In this document: in pieces, positions 25,559-33,504 of the stretch | Numbering within the stretch: the stretch's first letter is position 1 | Layout: each line of letters starts with the position of its first letter | From: an uncultured Collinsella sp. | Lineage (GTDB): Bacteria > Actinomycetota > Coriobacteriia > Coriobacteriales > Coriobacteriaceae | DNA: 64,000 nt | NCBI GenBank assembly: GCA_959018755.1 | Contig: CAUEMA010000002.1 | Span: 124,001-188,000 of the forward strand | Reading direction: 5' to 3' | Position numbers and translations under genes: made by a program | Notes under the pieces: model-generated | What the model was told of the DNA's origin: nothing | Database searches by the model: none | What the model saw: the letters and a program-made list of their open reading frames with translations, nothing else

Positions 25559-25623
25559 GTTGCGGTGAAATAGTTCCTAGATGGGCCCGACGGGCGGTCG
25601 GCCAGGAACTATTTCACCGCAAC
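25559..25623. repeat. Palindromic repeat, GTTGCGGTGAAATAG family, copy 2
   Basis: The 20-bp arms GTTGCGGTGAAATAGTTCCT and its exact complement flank a 25-bp GC-rich centre. It sits between xdhC and the rplE promoter region. Confidence 0.93.
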
Positions 25624-25708
25624 AGCTTTTTGGGATCAATTTGTGCGGGGGAGTTGTGGAGTTGTGCAGGCAGACGAGGTTTTTCTGGAAATACGCTCCC
25701 GATGCGCG

Positions 25709-25851
25709 TATAGTACCGATTGTTTTGTCGGCTCCTGCTGCGTCGAGTCCAAACCGCGAAATGCCATGAGCGGCGCGGATGCAGCCAGGAGGCACGAGGA
25801 CAACCCATCGTGGCCACGCCCCGTGCTTAAAACCCCAAGAAGGAGTGAACA
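25709..25851 (+). promoter_or_regulatory. rplE promoter and structured leader
   Basis: A TATAGT -10 at 25709-25714 would start RNA near 25721. Immediately downstream CTCCTGCTGCGTC (25732-25744) pairs with GATGCAGCCAGGAG (25778-25791), with one bulge and one G-U, enclosing a smaller CCGC/GCGG stem. The leader then reaches a GAAGGAG ribosome binding site. The layout resembles an r-protein autoregulatory leader, but no known class was recognised. Confidence 0.45.
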
Positions 25852-26409
25852 ATGGCAGAAGAGAAGTATGTGCCGCGTCTGAAGACCAAGTACAACAACG
25901 AGGTCAAGCAGCAGCTTCAGGACAAGTTCCAGTACGAGAACGTCATGATGATCCCCAAGTTTGAGAAGATCGTCGTGAACATGGGTGTCGGCGAGGCCGC
26001 TACCGATTCCAAGGCCATCGACGGTGCCGTGCGCGACCTGCGCGCCATCACCGGCCAGCAGCCGATGATCACCCGTGCCCGCAAGTCCATCGCTACCTTC
26101 CGCCTGCGCGCTGGTATGCCGATCGGCTGCAAGGTTACCCTGCGTGGCGACCGTATGTGGGAGTTCTTCGATCGTCTGACCTCCGTCGCGATCCCCCGTA
26201 TCCGCGACTTCCGCGGCATCTCCGCCAAGAGCTTCGACGGCCGTGGTAACTTCTCCATGGGCGTCACCGAGCAGCTCATCTTCCCCGAGATCGACTTCGA
26301 CTCCGTCGATCACCAGCGTGGTATGGACATCACTTTCGTGACCACCGCCAACACCGATGAGGAGGCCAAGGCCCTTCTGGACGCCTTCGGTTTCCCGTTC
26401 AAGAAATAG
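25852..26409 (+). CDS. rplE: Ribosomal protein L5
   Basis: The 185-residue protein carries typical L5 segments: FEKIVVNMGVGEA, ITGQQPMITRARKSIATFRLR, GCKVTLRGDRMWEF, and GVTEQLIFPEIDFD. L5 binds 5S rRNA in the large subunit central protuberance. It is the first gene of the run: the usual upstream neighbours rplN and rplX are missing, and the closest upstream gene is xdhC, 311 bp away. A hairpin separates it from rpsZ. Confidence 0.97.
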   Translation: MAEEKYVPRLKTKYNNEVKQQLQDKFQYENVMMIPKFEKIVVNMGVGEAATDSKAIDGAVRDLRAITGQQPMITRARKSIATFRLRAGMPIGCKVTLRGDRMWEFFDRLTSVAIPRIRDFRGISAKSFDGRGNFSMGVTEQLIFPEIDFDSVDHQRGMDITFVTTANTDEEAKALLDAFGFPFKK

Positions 26410-26418
26410 GTTCACCTG

Positions 26419-26458
26419 CCCCATAAGCGCCGTTCCCACAAGGGGGCGGCGCTTGGGG
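26419..26458 (+). other. Intercistronic hairpin between rplE and rpsZ
   Basis: CCCCATAAGCGCCG pairs with CGGCGCTTGGGG, with a two-base bulge. There is no T-run, so a role in mRNA processing or partial attenuation is more likely than full termination. Confidence 0.5.
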
Positions 26459-26488
26459 CGAACAATACTCTATGTGAGGAGGATATAA

Positions 26489-26674
26489 GTGGCTAAGACA
26501 TCGATGATCGTCAAGTGCAATCGCAAGCAGAAGTTCTCTACTCGTGAGTACACGCGCTGCCAGCGCTGCGGCCGTCCGCACTCTGTGTACCGCAAGTTCG
26601 GCCTGTGCCGTGTCTGCTTCCGTGAGCTTGCACTCAAGGGCGAGCTTCCCGGCGTTAAGAAGGCCAGCTGGTAA
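26489..26674 (+). CDS. rpsZ: Ribosomal protein S14, zinc-binding type
   Basis: This 61-residue S14 has the four-cysteine zinc site CQRC...CRVC and the C-terminal LPGVKKASW typical of the short zinc form, distinct from the longer zinc-free paralogue. It starts at GTG after GAGGAGG. It is placed between rplE and rpsH as in standard spc operons and assembles into the small subunit head. Confidence 0.97.
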   Translation: MAKTSMIVKCNRKQKFSTREYTRCQRCGRPHSVYRKFGLCRVCFRELALKGELPGVKKASW

Positions 26675-26793
26675 GTCACTACCAGCGTTTCAAGCATCAG
26701 TTTGGAACAGGGAAAACGCGCTAAATAGGCTTTGCCGTTAAGGGCGGCGAAGAACCAAGAGCACGTGTTCATCAAGAACGAAGGAGAATCTGT

Positions 26794-27192
26794 ATGAACC
26801 TTACAGACCCGATCGCAGATATGCTTACGCGCATCCGTAACGCTAACTCTGTGAACAAGGCCACGGTCTCCATGCCGAGCAGCAAGAAGCTCGTCGAGAT
26901 CGCTCGTGTTCTGCACGAGGAGGGCTACATCGAGGGCTACGATGTCGAGGACACCGTTCCCCAGAAGACTCTGCACATCACGCTTAAGTATGGTCCCAAG
27001 AAGGCTAAGGTCATCAACGGCATCCGCCGCATTTCCAAGCCGGGCCTGCGTAAGTACACCGGCGTTGCCGACATGCCCCGCGTCCGCGGTGGCCTTGGTA
27101 CCGCCATTATTTCCACCAGCCATGGCGTCATGACCGACCGCGATGCTCGCAAGCACAACGTCGGCGGCGAGATCATCGCTTACGTCTGGTAA
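26794..27192 (+). CDS. rpsH: Ribosomal protein S8
   Basis: The sequence opens NLTDPIADMLTRIRNANSV and ends GVMTDRDARKHNVGGEIIAYVW, both diagnostic for S8, a primary 16S rRNA binder. Length 132 residues. AAGGAG precedes the ATG. The 119-bp gap from rpsZ holds a small TTTGCCG/CGGCGAA hairpin and no gene. Confidence 0.97.
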   Translation: MNLTDPIADMLTRIRNANSVNKATVSMPSSKKLVEIARVLHEEGYIEGYDVEDTVPQKTLHITLKYGPKKAKVINGIRRISKPGLRKYTGVADMPRVRGGLGTAIISTSHGVMTDRDARKHNVGGEIIAYVW

Positions 27193-27225
27193 TTCGGTCG
27201 GTAGGTAGAAGGAAAGGAGATCACC

Positions 27226-27762
27226 GTGTCTCGTATCGGTAATAAGCCTGTCCAGATTCCCGCCGGAGTCGAAGTGGCAGTCAACGGCAACAACGTTGTC
27301 GTCAAGGGCCCCAAGGGCCAGCTCGAGCTCGATGTCTTTGAGAAGCTCGCTATCAACGTCGAGGACAACGTCCTCACCGTTTCCCGTCCCGACGACGAGC
27401 GTGAGACCCGTGCCCGCCACGGCCTCACCCGCGCCCTCATCCACAACATGGTTGTTGGCGTTTCCGAGGGCTTCGAGAAGAAGCTCGAGCTCGCCGGCGT
27501 CGGTTACCGCGTGCAGCAGAAGGGCAAGAACCTCGAGTTCTCCCTGGGCTTCTCGCACCCCGTGATCGTCGAGGCTCCCGAGGGCATCACCTTCGAGGTT
27601 CCCGACAACACCCACGTGAACGTCAAGGGTATCAACAAGCAGCAGGTCGGTCAGATCGCCGCTGAGATTCGCGGCCATCGTCCTCCCGAGCCTTACAAGG
27701 GCAAGGGTATCCACTATGTTGGCGAGCACATCCGCCGCAAGCTGGGTAAGGCCGCCAAGTAG
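27226..27762 (+). CDS. rplF: Ribosomal protein L6
   Basis: MSRIGNKPVQIPAGVEV at the start and PPEPYKGKGIHYVGEHIRRKLGKAAK at the end identify L6; the length is 178 residues. It binds near the sarcin-ricin loop region. Start is GTG preceded by AAAGGAG. Confidence 0.97.
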   Translation: MSRIGNKPVQIPAGVEVAVNGNNVVVKGPKGQLELDVFEKLAINVEDNVLTVSRPDDERETRARHGLTRALIHNMVVGVSEGFEKKLELAGVGYRVQQKGKNLEFSLGFSHPVIVEAPEGITFEVPDNTHVNVKGINKQQVGQIAAEIRGHRPPEPYKGKGIHYVGEHIRRKLGKAAK

Positions 27763-27837
27763 TCGTAACCGACTTACTCGCATAAGACCAGCACCCCGTT
27801 AGGTGCTGGCAAGATCAACCTTTTTAGGAGTTTACGT

Positions 27838-28206
27838 ATGAACAAGCATAAGGCGAAGCTGGAAGGCCTCAAGCGTCGTCAGCGTCGTGTTCGCGGCAAG
27901 GTCTCGGGTACCGCCGAGCGTCCGCGTCTTCGCGTGACCCGTACCAACGCCAACATCTATGCCCAGATCATCGACGACAGCAAGGGCTCCAGCCTGACGC
28001 TCGTCTCCGCCTCGACCCTCGAGGCCGAGTTCAAGGGCACCCACACCTCGAACAAGGAGGCTGCGGAGAAGGTCGGTCAGCTCGTTGGCAAGCGTGCCAT
28101 CGAGGCCGGCATCACCAAGGTCGCTTTCGATCGTGGTGGCCGTATCTACCATGGCCGCGTCAAGGCCCTCGCCGACGGTGCTCGTGCCGCCGGTCTCGAG
28201 TTCTAG
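27838..28206 (+). CDS. rplR: Ribosomal protein L18
   Basis: The basic N-terminus (KRRQRRVRGKVSGTAERPRL) and C-terminal FDRGGRIYHGRVKALADGAR match L18, a 5S rRNA binder that works with L5. Length 122. The ribosome binding site TAGGAG precedes the ATG. Confidence 0.97.
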   Translation: MNKHKAKLEGLKRRQRRVRGKVSGTAERPRLRVTRTNANIYAQIIDDSKGSSLTLVSASTLEAEFKGTHTSNKEAAEKVGQLVGKRAIEAGITKVAFDRGGRIYHGRVKALADGARAAGLEF

Positions 28207-28220
28207 GAGGTATGTAGCAC

Positions 28221-28745
28221 ATGGCTCGTAATCAGAAGCAGCAGCGCGAGGCCTCCGAGTTCGAGGAGCGCGTCGTTTACATCAACCGCGTGTCGAAGAC
28301 CGTCAAGGGTGGTCGTCGCATGAGCCTCGTCGCTCTCGTCGTCGTTGGCGACGGCAAGGGCAACGTCGGCGTTGGCATGGGCAAGTCCGCTGAGGTGCCC
28401 ATGGCCATCTCCAAGGCGTCTCTCGATGCCAAGAAGAACATGTTCCACGTGCCGGTGACCGAGCAGGGCACCATCCCGCACGAGGTTCTCGGCCACTTTG
28501 GTGCCGGTCGCATCATCATCAAGCCCGCTGTCGAGGGTACCGGCGTTATCGCCGGCGGCGCTGTGCGTCCCCTCTTCGAGCTTGCTGGCATCAAGAACGT
28601 CCTGTCCAAGTCCCTCGGTACCGACAACGGCCTCAACATCATCAAGGCTGCCGTCGAGGGCCTCAAGGAGCTCTCCAGCCCTGAGGACGTCGCGGCTCGC
28701 CGTGGCCTGACGGTCTCCGAGATATTCGTCGGTAAGGAGAACTAA
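28221..28745 (+). CDS. rpsE: Ribosomal protein S5
   Basis: FEERVVYINRVSKTVKGGRR and GKGNVGVGMGKSAEVPMAI are the S5 double-stranded RNA-binding signature. The C-terminal domain (NVLSKSLGTDNGLNIIKA) follows. Length 174. S5 affects decoding accuracy. It starts 14 bp after rplR. Confidence 0.97.
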   Translation: MARNQKQQREASEFEERVVYINRVSKTVKGGRRMSLVALVVVGDGKGNVGVGMGKSAEVPMAISKASLDAKKNMFHVPVTEQGTIPHEVLGHFGAGRIIIKPAVEGTGVIAGGAVRPLFELAGIKNVLSKSLGTDNGLNIIKAAVEGLKELSSPEDVAARRGLTVSEIFVGKEN

Positions 28746-28747
28746 GC

Positions 28748-28930
28748 ATGGCTGACACCATCAAGATCAAGCAGGTCCGTAGCACCAACGGTTGCAAGCA
28801 GGACCAGGTCCGTACTGTCCGTGCCCTCGGTCTCCACAGGATCCGCGAGGTTCGCGAGATTGCTGACAACGAGTCCGTCCGCGGCATGATCTTCAAGGTC
28901 AAGCACCTTGTCGAGATTGTAGAGGAGTAG
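28748..28930 (+). CDS. rpmD: Ribosomal protein L30
   Basis: A 60-residue protein containing KIKQVRSTNGCKQDQ and RALGLHRI, the compact L30 pattern. It begins two bases after the rpsE stop and ends three bases before rplO, so it is tightly coupled. Confidence 0.95.
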   Translation: MADTIKIKQVRSTNGCKQDQVRTVRALGLHRIREVREIADNESVRGMIFKVKHLVEIVEE

Positions 28931-28933
28931 CAA

Positions 28934-29383
28934 ATGCAGCTTCACGATCTTACTCCCGCGCCCGGTTCCACCAAGAACCGCAAGCGCGTCGGCCGTGGCA
29001 ATTCTTCGGGTCACGGCACCACTTCTGGCCGCGGTCAGAAGGGCCAGGGTTCCCGCTCTGGCGGCACCAAGGGTGCCGGCTTCGAGGGTGGCCAGACTCC
29101 GCTGGCTATGCGCCTGCCCAAGCTTCCGGGCTTCCGCAACCCCCGTCGTATCGAGTACACCGCTGTTAACGTTGAGCGTCTCGAGCGCAAGTTCGAGGAC
29201 GGCGCTGTGATCGACGGCGCCGCTCTTAAGGCCGCTCGCATCACCAAGAGCGAGTTCGAGCCCGTCAAGGTGCTCGGCAATGGTGAGCTTACCAAGAAGT
29301 TCACGGTCAAGGTCGACAAGGTCAGCGCTTCTGCGCAGGCCAAGATCGAGGCCGCCGGCGGAAAGGTCGAGCTGCCGTGCTAA
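28934..29383 (+). CDS. rplO: Ribosomal protein L15
   Basis: MQLHDLTPAPGSTKNRKRVG and GHGTTSGRGQKGQGSRSG give the Gly/Arg-rich N-terminal extension of L15. The globular C-terminus carries VKVLGNGELTKKFTVK. Length 149. The stop overlaps the secY GTG start by seven bases. Confidence 0.97.
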   Translation: MQLHDLTPAPGSTKNRKRVGRGNSSGHGTTSGRGQKGQGSRSGGTKGAGFEGGQTPLAMRLPKLPGFRNPRRIEYTAVNVERLERKFEDGAVIDGAALKAARITKSEFEPVKVLGNGELTKKFTVKVDKVSASAQAKIEAAGGKVELPC

Positions 29384-30663
29384 ATGGTCTTAAGAATGCT
29401 TTCCGCATCAAAGAATTGCGCGAAAAGATTCTTTTTACCATAGCTATGCTCGTCGTGTACCGCATTGGTGCGCACGTTCCTGTGCCCGGCATTCCCTTCC
29501 AGGGGATGCTGGGCCTTTTCTCGACCGATAACAATTCGGTCGCCGCAGGTGCTATGGCCCTCCTGAATCTTTTCTCTGGCGGCGCGTTGAGCTATGTGTC
29601 GGTGTTTTCGCTGGGCATCATGCCTTACATCACCAGCTCGATCATCCTCCAGATGCTCCAGGCCGTCGTGCCTTCCCTGCATGAGCTTGCCCGCGAGGGC
29701 GAGGTCGGTCAGACCAAGATTACGCAGTATTCGCGTTACCTCACCCTAGCTCTGGCAATCCTCAACTCCGTGGGTTACCTCTTCCTCTTTAAGAGCTTCG
29801 GCATTAGCTTTAATGGCGCCGGCGCTCCCGAGATCATCTTCGACCTCATGGTCGTTGGCACGCTTACCGCGGGTGCCATGCTGATCATGTGGATTGGTGA
29901 GCTCATCACCCAGCGCGGTATCGGCAATGGCATGTCGCTGATCATCTTTGCGAACATCATGGCCGGTCTGCCGCAGGCGATCTTCTCCAGCACCGAGGGC
30001 AATGCCGGTGGCATCATCACCATGGTGATCATCTGCGCCATCATCCTGCTGGTTATCCCGCTGATCGTTTTCCTTGAGCGCGGCCAGCGCCGCATCCCGG
30101 TCTCCTACGCCAAGCGCGTCGTGGGCCGTCGCATGATGGGTGGCCAGACCACCTACCTGCCCATCAAGGTCAACACCGCGGGTGTCGTGCCGATCATCTT
30201 CGCTTCGGCGCTGCTGTACTTCCCGGCTCAGATTGCCGTGTTCTTCCCCGGCATCGGCTGGATTCAGGCAGTTGCCTCTGCGCTTTCGACCGGTTGGCTC
30301 AACTGGGTGCTTAACGTTGTCCTCATCGTGTTCTTCGCGTACTTCTACACCTCCATGGTGTTCAACCCCGATGACACGGCCGACAACCTTAGGAAGCAGG
30401 GCGGCTTTATTCCGGGCGTGCGTCCGGGTAGGGCTACCGCGGCCTACATCAAGAACGCGCTCAACAAGATCACGCTCCCCAGCGCTGTCTTTTTGGCGCT
30501 CATCGCCATCGTGCCTTCGATCATTTTCTCCTTCACGGGTAACCATCTGATCCAGGCATTTGGCGGCACGTCCATCCTCATCATGGTCGGCGTCGTGCTC
30601 GACACGGTCGATAAGCTCGAAGGCCAGATCAAGATGTATGATTACGATGGATTCTTTAAATAG
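29377..30663 (+). CDS. secY: SecY preprotein translocase channel
   Basis: SecY is the pore of the general secretion system in the plasma membrane, partner of SecA (encoded at 50127). The 428-residue protein has about ten hydrophobic helices and the signatures GIMPYITSSIILQ, GNGMSLIIFANI and a cytoplasmic loop RVVGRRMMGGQTTYLP. It starts at GTG overlapping the rplO stop, implying translational coupling within the spc operon. Confidence 0.97.
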   Translation: MLNGLKNAFRIKELREKILFTIAMLVVYRIGAHVPVPGIPFQGMLGLFSTDNNSVAAGAMALLNLFSGGALSYVSVFSLGIMPYITSSIILQMLQAVVPSLHELAREGEVGQTKITQYSRYLTLALAILNSVGYLFLFKSFGISFNGAGAPEIIFDLMVVGTLTAGAMLIMWIGELITQRGIGNGMSLIIFANIMAGLPQAIFSSTEGNAGGIITMVIICAIILLVIPLIVFLERGQRRIPVSYAKRVVGRRMMGGQTTYLPIKVNTAGVVPIIFASALLYFPAQIAVFFPGIGWIQAVASALSTGWLNWVLNVVLIVFFAYFYTSMVFNPDDTADNLRKQGGFIPGVRPGRATAAYIKNALNKITLPSAVFLALIAIVPSIIFSFTGNHLIQAFGGTSILIMVGVVLDTVDKLEGQIKMYDYDGFFK

Positions 30664-30681
30664 GCTAGAGGAGGATTGCTC

Positions 30682-31308
30682 ATGAACCTCGTATTGCTCG
30701 GAGCTCCGGGTGCCGGTAAGGGCACCGTCGCACAGGAGCTCGTTGCCGAGTTTGGCGTCGCTCACATTTCCACGGGCGACCTGCTGCGTGCTGCCGTCAA
30801 GGGTGGCACCGAGCTTGGTATTCAGGCTAAGAAGTACATGGACGCTGGCGAGCTCGTTCCCGACCAGCTCGTGATCGACCTTGTCAAGGAGCGCCTTGCC
30901 GCCGATGACGCCCAGCAGGGCTTCATCCTCGACGGCTTCCCGCGCAACACCGCCCAGGCTGTGACGCTCGATTCCGAGCTCTCCGCCATGGGTCGCGAGA
31001 TCGACTGCGCCCTTCTGGTCGATGTGGCCCCCGAGGTCATCATCGACCGTCTGTCTTCGCGTCGCACCTGCCGCGCCTGCGGTTACACCGGCACGGCTGC
31101 CGATGCCACCTGCCCCAAGTGCGGCGGCGAGATGTATCAGCGCGACGACGACAAGCCCGAGACCATCAAGAACCGTCTCGACGTCTACGAGAAGTCCACG
31201 AGCCCGCTCGTCGACTACTATCGTGGCCAGGGTCTGCTCAAGTCGGTCAACGGCGACCAGGCTCGCGAGACCGTGTACGGGGATGTCAAAGAGGCTCTCG
31301 GTCTATGA
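30682..31308 (+). CDS. adk: Adenylate kinase with zinc lid
   Basis: Adk interconverts ATP + AMP and 2 ADP. The P-loop GAPGAGKG is at residues 7-14, and DGFPRN binds AMP. The lid contains CRACGYTG...CPKCGGEMYQR, a four-cysteine zinc site of the long-lid type. ATG at 30682 lies 7 bp after GAGGAGG; an upstream in-frame TTG is not favoured. The 208-residue gene ends in an ATGA overlap with map. Confidence 0.97.
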   Translation: MNLVLLGAPGAGKGTVAQELVAEFGVAHISTGDLLRAAVKGGTELGIQAKKYMDAGELVPDQLVIDLVKERLAADDAQQGFILDGFPRNTAQAVTLDSELSAMGREIDCALLVDVAPEVIIDRLSSRRTCRACGYTGTAADATCPKCGGEMYQRDDDKPETIKNRLDVYEKSTSPLVDYYRGQGLLKSVNGDQARETVYGDVKEALGL

Positions 31309-32093
31309 TCAAGATTAAGTCTGCAACGCAAATTGAGCAGATGAAGAAGGCAGGAGCGCTATCTAAGATGGCGCTCCGCCACGTTGGAGTCATGGTTCGC
31401 CCCGGCGTGTCGACCTTCGAACTCGATCAGCTTGCCGAGCAGATTATCCGCATGCATGGCGGCACCCCTGCCTTTAAGGGTTACGGTGGGTTCCCGGGGA
31501 CCATTTGCGCATCGATTAACGATGCCGTGGTTCACGGTATTCCTAACCCTGACATGATCCTGCGTGATGGCGATATCATCTCCATCGATACGGGAGCTGT
31601 CGTTGACGGTTGGGTCGGCGATAACGCCTGGACGTTTTTCGTCGGCACCCCCACGCCCGAGGCCAAGGCCCTGTGCGAGGTTACGCGCGATTGCCTTAAG
31701 GCTGCCATTGAGCAGGCTGTTCCCGGTAACCATATCGGGGATGTCGGTTATGCCGTTCAGTCCCTCGCTGAGTCTCACGGTTACGGCGTGCTTCGCGATT
31801 ACGTGGGGCATGGTATCGGCCGTGTGATGCACGAGGACCCCAACGTTCCAAATTATGGAAAGAAGGGGAGAGGCGTTCGCCTTCAGGCTGGTATGGTCAT
31901 CGCCATCGAGCCGATGGTTACGATGGGTTCCAATCATGTGAGCACAGGCTCCGATGGTTGGATCGTTACGACCAACGACCACCTGCCCGCCGCGCACTAC
32001 GAGAACACCGTCGCCATTACCAATGACGGTCCGGTGATTCTTACCACGGATGCCCAGGGTTCCTGGTGCTCCCTGCAGGGCGGAGAAATGTAA
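31305..32093 (+). CDS. map: Methionine aminopeptidase type I
   Basis: Map removes the initiator methionine from new proteins. The metal ligands are visible in order: IDTGAVVDGWVGDNAWTF (two Asp), GHGIGRVMHEDP (His), IEPMVT (Glu), HYENTVAIT (Glu). Length 262. The start overlaps the adk stop in ATGA, so the two are coupled. Confidence 0.96.
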   Translation: MIKIKSATQIEQMKKAGALSKMALRHVGVMVRPGVSTFELDQLAEQIIRMHGGTPAFKGYGGFPGTICASINDAVVHGIPNPDMILRDGDIISIDTGAVVDGWVGDNAWTFFVGTPTPEAKALCEVTRDCLKAAIEQAVPGNHIGDVGYAVQSLAESHGYGVLRDYVGHGIGRVMHEDPNVPNYGKKGRGVRLQAGMVIAIEPMVTMGSNHVSTGSDGWIVTTNDHLPAAHYENTVAITNDGPVILTTDAQGSWCSLQGGEM

Positions 32094-32129
32094 CAAGTTC
32101 CACTTAGATGTGGAGCCATTACGAAGATA

Positions 32130-32158
32130 TTACGATACGTGCATGCGTATTGTAGAAT
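32130..32158 (+). promoter_or_regulatory. Candidate promoter ahead of infA
   Basis: TTACGA (32130-32135), 17 bp, TAGAAT (32153-32158), within the 104-bp gap between map and infA. It would give infA and the alpha-operon genes a separate start. Confidence 0.4.
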
Positions 32159-32197
32159 ACTCAATCGCTGTCGTTTTCTAGAGAAAGATGATTGCTT

Positions 32198-32416
32198 GTG
32201 AAGAAGGAAGACGCAATTGAGCTCGAGGGTACGGTAAAGGAGCCGCTGCCCAACGCCATGTTTAAGGTTGAGCTCGAGAACGGTCATTCGGTTCTGTGCA
32301 ACATTTCTGGCAAGATCCGAATGAATTACATCCGCATTCTCCCCGGTGACAGGGTTGTCGTGGAGCTTTCCCCGTACGACCTGACCCGCGGTCGCATCAC
32401 CTATCGCTATAAATAG
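32198..32416 (+). CDS. infA: Translation initiation factor IF-1
   Basis: This is a single S1/OB-fold protein of 72 residues: DAIELEGTVKEPLPNAMFKV, NGHSVLCNISGKIRMNYI, and PYDLTRGRITYRYK are near-invariant IF-1 segments. GTG at 32198 gives the usual N-terminus MKKEDAIE; a TTG two codons earlier is the alternative and is closer to the GAGAAAG signal. It occupies the A site of the 30S subunit during initiation. Confidence 0.93.
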   Translation: MKKEDAIELEGTVKEPLPNAMFKVELENGHSVLCNISGKIRMNYIRILPGDRVVVELSPYDLTRGRITYRYK

Positions 32417-32418
32417 CG

Positions 32419-32479
32419 ACACGCATACACGCTCTTTTCCGACTGCAGGCTTAGCTCAACCTACGGTCGGTTTGCGTGT
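32419..32479 (+). promoter_or_regulatory. Structured intercistronic region between infA and rpmJ
   Basis: ACACGCA (32419-32425) pairs with TGCGTGT (32473-32479). CCGAC (32439-32443) pairs inside it with GTCGG (32466-32470). It starts three bases after the infA stop, in a 147-bp gap with no gene. It could be an alpha-operon leader (the S4 binding site in other bacteria lies near here) or a processing element. Confidence 0.4.
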
Positions 32480-32563
32480 GAAGACCAGCCATAGTTTTAA
32501 ACGCCTGCGGCTGGGCGAGTAGATAGTAGGGAAGTAGTTTGAGCGCTACCGAAAGGAAGAACG

Positions 32564-32677
32564 ATGAAGGTACGTCCTTCGGTCAAGAAGATGTGCGATA
32601 AGTGCAAAATCATTAGGCGCCATGGCAAGGTCCTCGTCATTTGCGAGAACCCCCGTCATAAGCAGCGTCAGGGTTAA
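32564..32677 (+). CDS. rpmJ: Ribosomal protein L36
   Basis: The ATG at 32564, after GAAAGGAAG, opens a 37-codon frame MKVRPSVKKMCDKCKIIRRH... ending KQRQG. It has the C-x2-C-x12-C-x4-H zinc ribbon of L36. It is the smallest gene in the ribosomal run and lies 14 bp before rpsM. Confidence 0.96.
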   Translation: MKVRPSVKKMCDKCKIIRRHGKVLVICENPRHKQRQG

Positions 32678-32691
32678 GAGAGGAGACTACG

Positions 32692-33066
32692 TTGGCCCGT
32701 ATTAATGGTGTCGACCTCCCGCGTGAGAAGCGCGTTGAGATCGGTCTGACCTACATTTACGGCATCGGCCGCACCACTGCGACGAAGATCTGCGTCGAGT
32801 GCAACGTTAACGTGGACACGCGCGTTAAGGACCTCACCGAGGATGAGGTTAACGCCATCCGCGATTATATCGATAAGAATCAGATCATGGTTGAGGGCGA
32901 CCTCCGCCGTGAGCGCAACCAGAACGTCAAGCGCCTTATGGACATCGGCTGCAACCGCGGCCTTCGTCACCGCAAGGGCCTCCCGGTCCGCGGCCAGCGT
33001 ACCCACACTAACGCTCGTACCCGCAAGGGCCCGAAGCGTCAGATCGGTGCTAAGAAGAAGAAATAA
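32692..33066 (+). CDS. rpsM: Ribosomal protein S13
   Basis: ARINGVDLPREKRVEIGLTY at the start and RGQRTHTNARTRKGPKRQIG near the end define S13, 124 residues. Translation begins at TTG after AGAGGAGA. S13 contacts tRNA and bridges the subunits. Confidence 0.97.
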   Translation: MARINGVDLPREKRVEIGLTYIYGIGRTTATKICVECNVNVDTRVKDLTEDEVNAIRDYIDKNQIMVEGDLRRERNQNVKRLMDIGCNRGLRHRKGLPVRGQRTHTNARTRKGPKRQIGAKKKK

Positions 33067-33080
33067 GGAGCGCTAGATAG

Positions 33081-33485
33081 ATGGCTACTGCTAAGAAGAA
33101 CGTTCGCGCTGCCCGTCTGAAGCGCGCGGACCGTAAGAACATTTCCGTGGGCCAGGCTCACATTCGTTCTACGTTCAACAACACGATCGTTTCGATCACC
33201 GATCCCCAGGGTAATGTCATTTCCTGGAAGTCGGCTGGCCAGGTGGGCTTCAAGGGCTCCCGTAAGTCCACGCCGTTCGCTGCCCAGATGGCTGCCGAGG
33301 CTGCTGCCAAGCAGGCCATGGAGCACGGCATGAAGAAGGTTTCCGTCTTCGTCAAGGGCCCCGGCTCCGGTCGTGAGACCGCCATCCGCTCCCTCCAGGC
33401 TGCTGGCCTCGAGGTCTCGAGCATCCAGGACAAGACCCCCATTCCGCACAACGGCTGCCGCCCCAAGAAGCGTCGCCGCGTGTAA
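33081..33485 (+). CDS. rpsK: Ribosomal protein S11
   Basis: The 134-residue protein contains HIRSTFNNTIVSITD, FVKGPGSGRETAIRSLQ and a C-terminal IPHNGCRPKKRRRV, all typical of S11. It lines the mRNA exit region with S7. Short gaps on both sides place it in one transcript with rpsM and rpsD. Confidence 0.97.
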   Translation: MATAKKNVRAARLKRADRKNISVGQAHIRSTFNNTIVSITDPQGNVISWKSAGQVGFKGSRKSTPFAAQMAAEAAAKQAMEHGMKKVSVFVKGPGSGRETAIRSLQAAGLEVSSIQDKTPIPHNGCRPKKRRRV

Positions 33486-33504
33486 CTGAAAGGATCGTAT
33501 CAAT

